64,000 nucleotides of DNA from NCBI GenBank assembly GCA_964518955.1, contig CAZFHS010000002.1, positions 158,585-222,584 on the forward strand, given 5' to 3'. This DNA is from JBDGYW01 sp964518955 (GTDB taxonomy: Bacteria; Gemmatimonadota; Gemmatimonadetes; Gemmatimonadales; GWC2-71-9). The notes under the pieces are model-generated. The model had not been told where the DNA came from. It saw only the letters and a program-made list of their open reading frames with translations, and did no database searches. Position 1 is the stretch's first letter, and every line of letters begins with the position of its first letter. Positions 36,991-46,810 of this stretch are shown here, piece by piece. The position numbers and the translations under genes are program-made.

Positions 36991-39869
36991 CGGCAGCCCA
37001 TCCTGCGAACGACGGTCTGGGTCCTGTCTTCGAGTGACGCGAACGGTGCGTCTGCGTTCGTCCACAACTCCAATACCCGTGGCAAGCGGAAGCAAGCGCT
37101 AGGCCTGTCGGAGCGATCCGCGGCTGCCATGCCCCTGACCCACATCGCGTAGGTACTCAGGGCCCAGTCGATTTCGGCGGCCTGTGCTTCTCCCTCGAAT
37201 AAACGGATTACCTCGAAGTGTTCGTACCACAGTCTCATCGAGTCGGCAGCTTCATGGCGGCCCAGGCTGTCAAACCACTCGGCGCGTTTGAGGTGCAACA
37301 CTGCACGGGCGAAAGGATCACCGCCGCGGGCAGCCGAATCGCTTGCCAAAAGGGCCTGTGATTGCTCCAGTGCCTGTCGATAACGACCTGTAGAAGCAAG
37401 CTCTACAGCTGACAACAAGCTTCCGAGCCTCTCCGCTATTGTGTCGGGCCGGTTGGCCTCGAGCATGTCCAAGTACGTGCGTGTGCGCTCCATGTCACCT
37501 GCGTTAACCGCATCCAGTCCCAGGGCCCACGCTGCTTGCAACCCGACCGCAGAGTCACCGACCAAGCGTTCGAGAACGCCTCGGTTCAGCCGCATGTCGC
37601 GATCTGCGTCACGTGGCAATCCGACAGTGTTGGCTACGATCCTCCACTCCTGGGCTTCCAGCGCGGCCAGTGCAGTGTTGAACAGTGCTGCCGCGGAATC
37701 GAAGTGGTTGAATGCTTCCCTCGTGCGTCCTAGTGCCATCAGACCCAGCGCGAGTGATTCGTGCAGGCCGGCGCGACTACCCGAGTCGTCCGGTGCGGTG
37801 ATGCCGAGTGCTGCGGATGCGACGTCGACCTGTGTAGCCGGCAGACTGAGTGCCGAAGCGAGTCTGCTCGCAAAGGGCATTGCGCTCAGCATGCCTGGCT
37901 GAGCAAGCCTTTCATCGCGTACGCCTTCTATGTCGTCCGGAGAACCAAAACGTTCTGCGAACATCCACTGCAGCAACCTGGGGTCGTATTCGTCGAATTC
38001 GCCTTCCGGAACTGCATCGGCTGGATATTGTGCCGCGTACCACTCCAGGTACCGTGCCGCCCCGGATTGATTGTCGGTGCGGATGTAGCTTCGTACCAAC
38101 GATCCTAGTAGTGGGCCGAAACTGGCGTCTTTCCTAACGGCCTCCTCTAGTGCCCTTTCGGTGAACTCCACCGGAATTCCTGCGAAAGCGCCGCGATTGT
38201 GAAGCTCCTCGGCGTAGATGGCTGCCGCATAGGCGTCTCTTGGATCGTTGTCAATCACCTCGCGGTAGATCTCGTACCGCCGATCTTGTGTTTGGGCGAG
38301 CTGAGCTGCTATGAGTTGTCTAACTCTCTCGGGCAGACTGGGCCCATGTGTCTCCAGAAGCTCCACAAAGTCGACTTCCTCGGTTGGCGCACCGGTGAGT
38401 TGCCACCTCCACACATTAGCCAACCACCAGGCGGCAATTCCGAAACTGGGGTCCTCCCGCAAAGCGTCACGGAATAGTCGCTCGGCCATCCTGATGTCGT
38501 TGCGCTTGAATGCGCTGCGACCGGCAGCAAACGCTACAATGGCGGTGTTGCTGCGATGCGCCAACGCCCTCGACCCCTCGTACGTTTTGGTCGGATCGAC
38601 TACTTGTGCTATCCGAAAGCCGATGTCGTGAGCAATCCGCTCGAGATTCAACTCTCCTGCACGAGCCCTGATCGATCCGGCGTCCGTAGACTCACCGAGA
38701 GAGTCGATCACGGAAACTGAGATAGTGATGGAATCGCCGACAGAAGTCAGAGTACTCTGTGCCGCGTACTGCACGCCAAGGTCTGCCAGATCTCCCTGTG
38801 TGAGGGCCGAGGTCGCCTGGGGTCGAGACGACAACAGACCATCCACATAAGGCCGCGGAGCGGGGCGAGCGAACTTCTCTAGTTGAGCCCACGTCAATAG
38901 TCGCAGGTGTTCACCAGTAGCCAAGAGGGCAGAGTCGGAGGCAGGCTCCGCCACGAACGGCAGGATCGCCAAGTCATTCAGTGGCGGACTGGGCCGCAAC
39001 AAGTAGCGGCCCAGCAGGATCCCCAACACCAGAGTAGTTGCCGCCACGGCAGTCGCGTACCATTTGTAGCGCCTGTAATGTTTGGTACGCGTGCTCCAGA
39101 GGGCGCGTCGAAACGTTGCCGCATCGGGCCACCGCTTGTCGGGTTCCCATGCGAGAGCTTGTTTGAGCACCGGTACGACTTTGCCGGGTACTCCCGACCA
39201 GTTCGGTTTTGCATCGGGTGGAGTGTCGCTCCAGCGCCTCCCCGTGTACGCCTCATACAGAACCATCGCTACGGCGTAGAGGTCCGTGCGCCCGGTCACG
39301 GGTTGACCGTATGCCTGCTCCGGAGGCATGTAACCCACAGTTCCGGAAAACGACGCGTCGGTTACAGTGATTTCCGCGGGGTCAACCGTGGGTCGCGCGA
39401 TGCCGAAGTCGGTGAGAACCGCTCTGTTACCGATCATAAAGATGTTGCTGGGCTTGATGTCCCGGTGTACCACTCCTTGATCGTGAACGGGCTCCAGCGC
39501 ATCCAGCAGGTCCCTACCCAGCTTGAGTGCACCCGCCTGTGACAGCGGGCCTCGGGTCAACCGTTCAGCGAGCGTACCCTCCGAAATGAAATCCATCACG
39601 TAGTAGAAAAGGCCGTCGGCTTCACCCGCCCTGTGCACCGGTACCACGTTTGGATGCCTCAGGTTGGCGAGTATTCGTGCTTCTCTCAGGAACTTCTCGG
39701 TAGCCCTAGCGGTCGCTTGTTCCGGGCGGATGATCTTGATCGCGACCTGACGATCGAGCGTAGCATCTCGGGCAAGGAACACGATACCCATTCCGCCGCT
39801 CGCAATCTCGCGCTCCACGTGGAGCTCGGGGGTCAATGCGGCGTTCAGACGCTCGATGATTGTGGACAT
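36987..39869 (-). CDS. Membrane Ser/Thr protein kinase with C-terminal sensor/TPR part
   Basis: 960 aa. Kinase domain about 18-255: IASGGMGIVFLA loop, VAIKIIRP lysine, HRDIKPSN, TDFGIARP, YMPPEQAYG, all catalytic residues present. TM helix YATAVAATTLVLGILLGRYLL (about 270-292). The outer part begins with an FlgO-like stretch (LNDLAILPFVAEPASDSALL) and continues with TPR-like helices to the end. The start ATG 39869 fits the family (MSTIIERLNAAL). It is cotranscribed with the SARP regulator, whose start lies in its stop codon. Probably senses an envelope signal and passes it to that regulator. Confidence 0.88.
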   Translation of the reverse strand: MSTIIERLNAALTPELHVEREIASGGMGIVFLARDATLDRQVAIKIIRPEQATARATEKFLREARILANLRHPNVVPVHRAGEADGLFYYVMDFISEGTLAERLTRGPLSQAGALKLGRDLLDALEPVHDQGVVHRDIKPSNIFMIGNRAVLTDFGIARPTVDPAEITVTDASFSGTVGYMPPEQAYGQPVTGRTDLYAVAMVLYEAYTGRRWSDTPPDAKPNWSGVPGKVVPVLKQALAWEPDKRWPDAATFRRALWSTRTKHYRRYKWYATAVAATTLVLGILLGRYLLRPSPPLNDLAILPFVAEPASDSALLATGEHLRLLTWAQLEKFARPAPRPYVDGLLSSRPQATSALTQGDLADLGVQYAAQSTLTSVGDSITISVSVIDSLGESTDAGSIRARAGELNLERIAHDIGFRIAQVVDPTKTYEGSRALAHRSNTAIVAFAAGRSAFKRNDIRMAERLFRDALREDPSFGIAAWWLANVWRWQLTGAPTEEVDFVELLETHGPSLPERVRQLIAAQLAQTQDRRYEIYREVIDNDPRDAYAAAIYAEELHNRGAFAGIPVEFTERALEEAVRKDASFGPLLGSLVRSYIRTDNQSGAARYLEWYAAQYPADAVPEGEFDEYDPRLLQWMFAERFGSPDDIEGVRDERLAQPGMLSAMPFASRLASALSLPATQVDVASAALGITAPDDSGSRAGLHESLALGLMALGRTREAFNHFDSAAALFNTALAALEAQEWRIVANTVGLPRDADRDMRLNRGVLERLVGDSAVGLQAAWALGLDAVNAGDMERTRTYLDMLEANRPDTIAERLGSLLSAVELASTGRYRQALEQSQALLASDSAARGGDPFARAVLHLKRAEWFDSLGRHEAADSMRLWYEHFEVIRLFEGEAQAAEIDWALSTYAMWVRGMAAADRSDRPSACFRLPRVLELWTNADAPFASLEDRTQTVVRRMGCR

Positions 39870-39932
39870 GTGGTTGTGCCGATACGAGGGTACCGGCGAA
39901 TCTGCTCGTAACGGGGGCTACGTCAAGAGGGC

Positions 39933-40020
39933 GAGCAGCGAACAACGTACAACGCACAACGGTGAATGGAACGAGTCCGTTGCCCGTTGCCCGCTGCTCG
40001 TTGTTCGCTGCTCGGTGTAC
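39933..40020. repeat. Inverted pair of 7-bp tandem repeats
   Basis: On one side GAGCAGC-GAACAAC-GTACAAC-GCACAAC (39933-39960); on the other GTTGCCC-GTTGCCC-GCTGCTC-GTTGTTC-GCTGCTC (39979-40013). The outer 15 bases (GAGCAGCGAACAACG and its complement at 39999-40013) pair perfectly, so the block can form a long hairpin. It lies between the end of the DUF2723 gene and the start of the kinase gene, both on the minus strand. The same heptads occur at 51319 and 60038. Confidence 0.75.
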
Positions 40021-40024
40021 GCCC

Positions 40025-42334
40025 CTACCTACCCCCCTCCCGAAACAGACTCGTATTCCTGTACACGCCGGTCGCTATCCCGGCTGCCTCCGCGATCCGA
40101 TCTAGGGACGTCGAGTCAACTATCGCGCCGGTCGAGTCGGAGGCCAGAATCGTGAGCGTTTCCGCGTACGACTGGTAGATGATGAAATACAGGGTCAGTA
40201 TCGTTTCCGAGGGCTCATCGATCCAACCGTACGGTCTGTCGCGCGTCACCGAATCATGTCGGTAGACATCGAATAACAATGTTTCGCTGGAGCCCAAGTC
40301 CAGCCACCCGAGTTGGCTCACGAGCTTGATGTCCTCGGTCTCGGTAATCGGCTCTGGCATCAACTTCCGCACCAAACCCTGCCCCAGGAGGTAAGGACCG
40401 AGCCCCATCCGGTCACCGAAATTACCAGTCGTCCGCGATATGTAGATGGGTCGCTCACCGAGATTGTCCTGAATCAGCTGCAGCATGACGAGGTCCGCAC
40501 GCTCGAGCACCTGTGGTTCGAGGATCGCTTCGAGATTGCCGTGTTGGAACCCGCTACGCGCCTGGATTTGGTAAAACGGCGGCAGGGCGTCGAGCTCCGC
40601 GAATGAGAGTGACAATGGCTCTTCCGTCGGCATTTGCCACGATTTGTTCCAATACAGCTCGGGCGAAGCGGTTGAATCGAACGGTGCGGTAATGCGCCTT
40701 TTGATCTGGCGAATGTGCCAGTCGGTGTTCATGAGCGACAAATTCGCGATCACTACGTCTTGTCGAAGGCCCTCGACCTCCTGCACGTACCAGAGGGGGA
40801 AGGTGTCGTTGTCGCCAGCCGTTACGAGAATGCTGTACGGCTCGACCGACTGAAGGATATCAACGGCAATGTCCCGCGGCATGGTCTCATGCGCTCGGGA
40901 TGCGCTTTTCCAGTTGCCTATGAGGGGGATCAGCACCAGGAGAAGGGCAGGCGACCCAGCCAGCCATTTCTTGTCTCCCTCGAATCGTTGGCCGAAGAAG
41001 TCCGCCGCGAAGGCGAAAATCGCTCCAAATCCAAGGGCGGCCCATACGCCCCAGAGTTGGAACGAGGCAACGAAGAAGTAATCCCGTTCGCGCACCTCAC
41101 GTATGAGGTTTTCATCGGGCCGAACTGAGAACCCGAACTTGAAATCCAGATAGAAAACCAGCAGTACAGACACTGTTGCCATTACGGCAGTGAGCGCGGC
41201 CGCATTGACTCGGTCCTTCATCCAGTGCCAGACTGCACCGGCGATACCCAAACCCCCAAAGAGAAACGCCATGCCGTTTCGAATGCCCGGCTCCAAATGG
41301 CGCCCGAACTGCCACGAGAAATACTGGAGGTAGTTGGCGTATTGCCAGACGAGATCTGCCTGACGCGGGATGAGCGGCCCCTTTTGGTATTGTTCTCGAG
41401 ACAATACCGCTCTGAGCGATTCCCAATTAGTGGGTTCACCCTCGTTGATCGGCGGGAACATCCCAGCACGTATCGGGAGAAAGCCATTTACCGAGAGGCC
41501 GAATGCGGTCACCAATACCGCACACGTCGCAAGCATCCAATGCCCTGTCAGGGCCGCAAACACTGCAACTCCGCCGACTGCTAGGAATGGAATCGCATAG
41601 TAGGTCGATTGGTCCCCCCCATGTTTTAGCACGTCCGGGAGGAAGATCAACGTGGCCACAATGGTGCAGAACAGCAGCCACTTAGACCATTCACCTGCGT
41701 CAGCCCCCTCTTTCAGTTGAGTGAAGAACATGAACACTACCAATGCCGGTGCACCGAGCAGGCCCATGGCATGGTTCGTGGAGGAAAGCGTGAGCAGGAA
41801 AAGGATTACCAGCAAGAGCTTGTCGCGCGCGGGGCCCTGTTCGGCATCTACCCATCGAGTGGACAACCAAAGAATCAGGCTGATCGAAAGCAGGCTGAGT
41901 GTGTACACCTTCTCGTTCACGACCGACTGGTTCCACACGGTGAATGCGGTGGCACCCACCAAGATTCCTGCGATTGCCGCACCGTAGCGGGCCAGGCGCG
42001 AGTCCGGCAGCATCAATCGCAACAACCGCTCGGCGACCAGGAACAAAAGCCCCGAGGAGACCGCACTCGTGACGGCTGCAAACAGATTCAGGCGCAGCGC
42101 GTAATGCTCCACGAGTGGCAGCTGTGCCCAGACGTGTCCGAGCAACACGAAAAGTGGGTTGCCCGGGGGATGAGGAATCCCCAACACCTTGGCTGCTGCG
42201 ATGTACTCCGACGTGTCCCAGAACTGGGTGGTCGGAGCTATCGTAATCACGTAGAGGCCGAGAATGCCGAGCGTAACCAGACCGGCAACGAGGTAGGGCG
42301 GGCCCTCGCGAACCCCTTGGGTCTCGGATGTCAT
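40025..42334 (-). CDS. DUF2723 multi-pass membrane protein (protein O-mannosyltransferase-like)
   Basis: 769 aa from ATG 42334, 5 bases past the purH stop. About a dozen hydrophobic helices occur in the first 480 residues, for example YLVAGLVTLGILGLYVITIA. The family hallmark DTSEYIAAAKVLGIPHPPGN is a GT-C-type loop with an acidic residue after TM1. The C-terminal 270 residues are mostly soluble and include ILVTAGDNDTFPLWYVQEVE, typical of DUF2723 proteins in Bacteroidota and Gemmatimonadota. GT-C glycosyltransferase activity is known for related PMT proteins but not shown for this family. It ends a purine-gene run, which is probably a matter of transcription rather than function. Confidence 0.82.
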   Translation of the reverse strand: MTSETQGVREGPPYLVAGLVTLGILGLYVITIAPTTQFWDTSEYIAAAKVLGIPHPPGNPLFVLLGHVWAQLPLVEHYALRLNLFAAVTSAVSSGLLFLVAERLLRLMLPDSRLARYGAAIAGILVGATAFTVWNQSVVNEKVYTLSLLSISLILWLSTRWVDAEQGPARDKLLLVILFLLTLSSTNHAMGLLGAPALVVFMFFTQLKEGADAGEWSKWLLFCTIVATLIFLPDVLKHGGDQSTYYAIPFLAVGGVAVFAALTGHWMLATCAVLVTAFGLSVNGFLPIRAGMFPPINEGEPTNWESLRAVLSREQYQKGPLIPRQADLVWQYANYLQYFSWQFGRHLEPGIRNGMAFLFGGLGIAGAVWHWMKDRVNAAALTAVMATVSVLLVFYLDFKFGFSVRPDENLIREVRERDYFFVASFQLWGVWAALGFGAIFAFAADFFGQRFEGDKKWLAGSPALLLVLIPLIGNWKSASRAHETMPRDIAVDILQSVEPYSILVTAGDNDTFPLWYVQEVEGLRQDVVIANLSLMNTDWHIRQIKRRITAPFDSTASPELYWNKSWQMPTEEPLSLSFAELDALPPFYQIQARSGFQHGNLEAILEPQVLERADLVMLQLIQDNLGERPIYISRTTGNFGDRMGLGPYLLGQGLVRKLMPEPITETEDIKLVSQLGWLDLGSSETLLFDVYRHDSVTRDRPYGWIDEPSETILTLYFIIYQSYAETLTILASDSTGAIVDSTSLDRIAEAAGIATGVYRNTSLFREGGR

Positions 42335-42341
42335 CAGGAGC

Positions 42342-43871
42342 CTAGTGTCGGAACTGGCGAGCGCCCGTGAGCAGCATCGCAATGTCGTGATCGTTGGCAG
42401 CCTCGACCACCTGCTCGTCTCTAATCGACCCACCAGGTTGTATGATGGCTGTAATCCCCGCCTCGGCAGCTTGCTCTATGCTGTCGGGGAACGGGAAGAA
42501 CGCGTCGGAGGCCAACACGCACCCGTTCGTGTCGTGGTTTTCTTCCCGTGCTTTGTGTACGGCGATAAATGCCGAGTCGACACGACTCATCTGCCCTGCG
42601 CCGATGCCGATTGCGGTCTCATTCTTGGCCAGGAAAATGGCGTTCGATTTGACTGCGCCAACGGCGGCCCATGCAAACCTGAGATCTCTGCGTTCGTCGT
42701 CGGTAGGTGGCCGTTTGGTCGCGACTTTCCACTCCGACTCGTCGGCCGAGTAAAAGAACTGCTCCTGAACTAGGAATCCACCTCGAACTCTCTTGAAGTC
42801 AAATGCGCGCCGATTGTCGGGGAGGGGCAACTCGACTATCCGAATGTTTTTCTTTTTCTTGAAAACCTCGACGGCGTCGTCGTGGAATCGCGGAGCAACG
42901 ACTGCCTCTACGAACAGATCGGCCATCGCTTCGGCGGTGACAGCATCCACCACCGTGTTGAAACCCACGACGGAACCGAACGAAGATTTTGGATCGGTCG
43001 TGATCGCGCGCAAGTATGCTTCTTCAGCCGACTCACCTATTGCGAGCCCGCACGGCGTGGTGTGTTTGATGATTGCGCATGCGGGTCGGTCTGGCCACGG
43101 TGCAACGGTTCTGCTCGCCGCTTCGATGTCGAGCAGGTTATTGAACGACAGTTCCTTGCCGTGAAGCTGCCGTATCACGTCCACGCCACGCCCTTCACGA
43201 GTGGAATACAGCGCTGCCTGCTGCGTGGGGTTCTCTCCGTAGCGAAGGTCTTGTATGCGCTCGAGTATCAGAGACAAAGTTGGCGGAAACAGCTCTGCAC
43301 CCTGGCTCATGAACGCTGCGATGGCAGCATCGTACCCAGCGGTATGGCTGAACACCTTCGCTGCCAACCCGTGCCGGAACTTTTCGTCAATCGATCCGTC
43401 CGCGAATGCTGCACCGACTCGTCCGTAATCGCGGGGGTCCACGATAGGCAGCACATGCATGTAATTCTTGGCTGCCGAGCGCAACATCGAGGGGCCGCCG
43501 ATGTCGATTTGCTCAACCGCGTCCTCTAAGGCGACGTCGGGTTTGGCAACGGTTTCCCGGAAGGGATAGAGGTTCACGGCAACCAGGTCGATTGCCGTTA
43601 CACCGTGCTCATCGAGCGACTCCATGTGAGCGGGTACGTCGCGTCGGGCCAGCAGGCCGGCATGTACAACCGGATGTAGCGTTTTGACCCTACCATCGAG
43701 GATTTCTGGAAATCCGGTTATGTCCTCGACGCTGGTGACTTGGACACCGCCTTCCCTCAGAGCGTGCGCCGTTCCGCCAGTCGACACGACTTCCCATCCA
43801 AGCTCCTCCAACTGGCGAGCGAACTCGACTACTCCTCGTTTGTCCGATACCGAGATCAGTGCGCGGGGCAC
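42342..43871 (-). CDS. purH: Bifunctional AICAR formyltransferase / IMP cyclohydrolase
   Basis: 509 aa; last two steps of IMP synthesis. GTG 43871 is chosen because GGGAGG is 5 bases upstream and the product then begins VPRALISVSDKRGV, the normal start; the frame is open further up without a reasonable site. N-terminal MGS/cyclohydrolase domain about 1-195 with STGGTAHALREGG and GRVKTLHP. C-terminal transformylase domain with the catalytic Lys-His pair in CAIIKHTTPCG (about 267-268) and PGGSIRDEQV near the end. Length fits the family. It follows purN by 25 bases and precedes the DUF2723 gene. Confidence 0.95.
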   Translation of the reverse strand: MPRALISVSDKRGVVEFARQLEELGWEVVSTGGTAHALREGGVQVTSVEDITGFPEILDGRVKTLHPVVHAGLLARRDVPAHMESLDEHGVTAIDLVAVNLYPFRETVAKPDVALEDAVEQIDIGGPSMLRSAAKNYMHVLPIVDPRDYGRVGAAFADGSIDEKFRHGLAAKVFSHTAGYDAAIAAFMSQGAELFPPTLSLILERIQDLRYGENPTQQAALYSTREGRGVDVIRQLHGKELSFNNLLDIEAASRTVAPWPDRPACAIIKHTTPCGLAIGESAEEAYLRAITTDPKSSFGSVVGFNTVVDAVTAEAMADLFVEAVVAPRFHDDAVEVFKKKKNIRIVELPLPDNRRAFDFKRVRGGFLVQEQFFYSADESEWKVATKRPPTDDERRDLRFAWAAVGAVKSNAIFLAKNETAIGIGAGQMSRVDSAFIAVHKAREENHDTNGCVLASDAFFPFPDSIEQAAEAGITAIIQPGGSIRDEQVVEAANDHDIAMLLTGARQFRH

Positions 43872-43896
43872 GGTGCCTCCCGTTTGATTCTGTTGT

Positions 43897-44544
43897 TCAT
43901 GATTGCGGCCGCGAGATAACGACCGAAGGGGCTGTGTCCGAGTCGACTCGGAACGAACCTGCCTCGGGGCACATCTGGTAGACGCGGCCTGCTGATGCCG
44001 CCGCCAGTACCACGGCCGGCAGTAGTTTGTGTTCGACGGCAAGTACCCGCTCTTGGAGCGAATCAACTGTGTCGTCGGGCCTCACCGGTACCGGCCACTG
44101 AGCCACAATAGGACCACGGTCGTATTCGGCGGTCACGATATGTACCGTTGGGCCGGAAATCGTGGCGCCCGATTCCAGCACTGCTTTGTGTACTCTCTGC
44201 CCGTACATTCCTTGGCCCCCGAAGGAGGGGAGTAGGGCTGGGTGGATGTTCAGCATCCGATTTTCAAATGCAGCTACAACACTGGCCGGGACGAGCTTGA
44301 GGTATCCCGCCAGCACTACCAAATCGATGCCGTATTCGTTCAGTATGGCGACGATTGCGGCGCCGTCGGAAGGATCCTCGACAAAATGGGTATCCACTCC
44401 GGCGTCACGTGCGCGGTCCAGGCCTTTCGCGTCTTCTTTGTTGCTCAGAACCAAGACGACGCGCGCAGGACTCGATGTCCCGCACGCGTCGAGCAATGAT
44501 TGCAGATTCGTTCCGCTACCCGAAACGAATACCGCTATTCGCAT
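43897..44544 (-). CDS. purN: Phosphoribosylglycinamide formyltransferase
   Basis: 215 aa. Transfers formyl from 10-formyl-THF to GAR in purine synthesis. Motifs: FVSGSGTNLQSLL (phosphate loop), YLKLVP, NIHPALLPSFGGQGMYG (catalytic His) and EYDRGPIVAQ (catalytic Asp). The C-terminal about 20 residues (DTAPSVVISRPQS) are an extra tail. ATG 44544 is 6 bases past the preceding PPC-protein stop, so these genes share a transcript; purH follows. Confidence 0.93.
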   Translation of the reverse strand: MRIAVFVSGSGTNLQSLLDACGTSSPARVVLVLSNKEDAKGLDRARDAGVDTHFVEDPSDGAAIVAILNEYGIDLVVLAGYLKLVPASVVAAFENRMLNIHPALLPSFGGQGMYGQRVHKAVLESGATISGPTVHIVTAEYDRGPIVAQWPVPVRPDDTVDSLQERVLAVEHKLLPAVVLAAASAGRVYQMCPEAGSFRVDSDTAPSVVISRPQS

Positions 44545-44550
44545 CTAGCA

Positions 44551-45378
44551 TCAGCCTTCACACTGAGATTCTTGGACGATTGGAAGAGCACCCTCCTGCA
44601 CGCGCAAAATGTACGGACCGGTTTCATCTTGCTTGCCGGTGGTCAAAACTACACTGTGCGGGTGACCGTCGCCTGTCAGAACAATACGTGCGTTGCATGC
44701 GCCGGCGCCATCGTCGTTGGCGTCGATTGCGGTCGCGAACCCACGATAGAGAGTCAGCCGTGCGTCGAAGATGATTGACTGCAAGTCGATCGTCACGGTC
44801 TGGCCTTCGGGAACCTCGATTTCCCAAGCCTGGAAGTAGCTGGGGCCAAGCTTCGAGTCCGGCGGGCCGAGCGTACCCATGGCGGAGTCACCTACGCTGA
44901 GCATGCCCTTGGTATCGAAGAATCCGCCACAAGGACGCGTGCTGCCCGGTGCCATGGCTCCCTTGTTCAGCGAAATCTGAAATTCGCCTACATCGTGAGG
45001 GTAGAAGGTAGTGGCGTACACGATGTATCTGCCGCTGGTTGGGAGGACGTGGGTCATGTGCGCATTGCAGAGACCTCCGCCGTCACCGTCATCGGCGAGA
45101 ATCGTGTCCAGCGAATCGGCAAACAATACGTGTGCGTTGAAATCGAGTGAACTCACCGAGACCGTTACCGAGTCGCCGGCATCCCCCGAGAACAGGAACA
45201 TCTTGTAGTGCGATCCGTCTGCCAAGGAATCATCCGCAGCTGTGAGAAAGCCCGAGAGCGTCTCCCCATAGCTGATTGGCAGGAAGGGATTGGCAGCCTC
45301 CTCTTCAACCTGCGCCAGAACTGAAGAAGTCGTCAAAACGACCGCCGCGGCAGCCGCTGAAATTATCCTATGCTTCAC
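44551..45378 (-). CDS. Secreted protein with two PPC-like beta domains
   Basis: 275 aa. Signal peptide MKHRIISAAAAAVVLTTSSVLA. Two repeats of about 110 residues follow, each with the outline of bacterial pre-peptidase C-terminal domains: FSGDAGDSVTVSVSSLDF, then ADDGDGGGLCNAHM and SGRYIVYATTF; then QAWEIEVPEGQTVTIDLQSI, DANDDGAGACNARI and GPYILRVQEG. No catalytic domain is present. The conserved D-G-G-C-N-A in both repeats could bind calcium. It lies 91 bases after selA and 6 before purN, an odd place for an exported protein. Function unknown. Confidence 0.7.
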   Translation of the reverse strand: MKHRIISAAAAAVVLTTSSVLAQVEEEAANPFLPISYGETLSGFLTAADDSLADGSHYKMFLFSGDAGDSVTVSVSSLDFNAHVLFADSLDTILADDGDGGGLCNAHMTHVLPTSGRYIVYATTFYPHDVGEFQISLNKGAMAPGSTRPCGGFFDTKGMLSVGDSAMGTLGPPDSKLGPSYFQAWEIEVPEGQTVTIDLQSIIFDARLTLYRGFATAIDANDDGAGACNARIVLTGDGHPHSVVLTTGKQDETGPYILRVQEGALPIVQESQCEG

Positions 45379-45469
45379 GTCTAAATTCCTCCTGCGTGCT
45401 ACTGATTGTCAGTTTTCTGCTCGCGGAATTTGGCCAGTAACCCCGCCTGGCACAATCCCGACCTGGGCA

Positions 45470-46810
45470 TCAACGGGCACGCGCCGCGCCCACGGCAGTC
45501 TCAATTATCTGGAATTCCTCGTCACGCACGGTCCGGACGTCGAACAGAACGCATCCATCCGCCACCCGCGCGACGACCGGTGGATCATTTTCTCTGAGCG
45601 CCGCCAGCATCGATTTGGGTGAATCGGCGGCAATACTGACCAGGGTGGTGTCGAGCTGCGTTCCGGGGAATGCGCCGCCTCCAACGGCAGATTCTCCGGG
45701 TCGCGTGGAGGCGTCTGGTAACCTGGCGGCCAGCATTCCGGATCTGCGCTCGAGCTCGTCGGCGTCGGCCACGAGCATGGATAGTGCTGGAATCTCCGTC
45801 AGCGCTAGCTCAGGGTACCTGAAAATTGACAGCGTTGCCTCGAGAGCCGCGATCGTGAACTTGTCGGGCCGCAGAGCTCGGGCGAGCGGATTTGACCTAG
45901 CCAGTTCGATCACGTCCGTCGGTCCAACAATCATCCCCGCCTGGGGTCCGCCCACCAATTTGTCGCCGGAGAAAACCACTGCCGCACCCGTTGGAACGCT
46001 GTCACGAACCAGCGGTTCTCCGGAGAGCCCATGCTCCGAGAGGTCCACGAGCAACCCGCTGCCGATATCGTGGATAACCGGCAGCCTGCGTGACCGTCCG
46101 AGGTCGACCAACGCTTCCAAGGGCGTCTCTTCCGTAAATCCGACAACCTCGAAGTTCGATCTGTGCACTTTCAGGAGAGCACGTGTGCGCGGGCTCAACG
46201 CTAGGGTGTAGTCTTTCAGCCTGGTTCGATTTGTGGTTCCCACCTCGACCAAAACGCTGCCGCTTTTCGTGAGGATCTCGGGAATGCGGAACGAGCCTCC
46301 GATTTCGACGAGCTCCCCTCTCGACACGATAGTCTCCCCTTTGTCGGAGAGAGTGTTGAGAAGCAAGAACAAGGCTGCGGCGGCGTTTGTGACCACCAAT
46401 CCATCTTCCGCGCCCGTCACATCGCACAACAGAGAGCGCAGGTTGTCTTGGCGCGACCCGCGTTCGCCAGTTTCGAGATCGAATTCCAATGTGGAATATC
46501 CGAGAGCCTGTTCGGCTGCATCGTACGCCGCTCGCGCCAGCGGTGCTCGCCCCATATTGGTGTGTAGTACGACGCCGGTAGCATTGACGACACCACTCAG
46601 TGTGGAGCGGTTCCAAGACTCCGCCCGTTGCGATATGGCGTCCAACCAGCCCGAGGCCGGGGCAGTGCACCCCCCCTTACGGGCCTCCGCGAGCGTTTCG
46701 CGTATAGCGTCCACGACAGCCTGGCGCGGTAGTCTGTTCGTCAGCCCGCCGCGTTCCGCCTCGTCTATCAGCGTGTTCACCGCGGGTAGTTCTTGCCGCG
46801 GATCAGTCAT
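45470..46810 (-). CDS. selA: L-seryl-tRNA(Sec) selenium transferase
   Basis: 446 aa, PLP-dependent; turns Ser-tRNA(Sec) into Sec-tRNA(Sec). It has VVNATGVVLHTNMGRAPL, EFDLETGERGSRQDNL, VVTNAAAALFLLL, VEIGGSFRIP and the PLP lysine in VFSGDKLVGGPQAG (about 287). ATG 46810 overlaps the preceding stop (ATGA) and gives MTDPRQELPAVNTL, the usual start; the frame continues upstream inside the neighbouring gene. Neither selB, selD, tRNA-Sec nor a selenoprotein gene is visible in the window, so partners must be elsewhere. Confidence 0.93.
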   Translation of the reverse strand: MTDPRQELPAVNTLIDEAERGGLTNRLPRQAVVDAIRETLAEARKGGCTAPASGWLDAISQRAESWNRSTLSGVVNATGVVLHTNMGRAPLARAAYDAAEQALGYSTLEFDLETGERGSRQDNLRSLLCDVTGAEDGLVVTNAAAALFLLLNTLSDKGETIVSRGELVEIGGSFRIPEILTKSGSVLVEVGTTNRTRLKDYTLALSPRTRALLKVHRSNFEVVGFTEETPLEALVDLGRSRRLPVIHDIGSGLLVDLSEHGLSGEPLVRDSVPTGAAVVFSGDKLVGGPQAGMIVGPTDVIELARSNPLARALRPDKFTIAALEATLSIFRYPELALTEIPALSMLVADADELERRSGMLAARLPDASTRPGESAVGGGAFPGTQLDTTLVSIAADSPKSMLAALRENDPPVVARVADGCVLFDVRTVRDEEFQIIETAVGAARAR

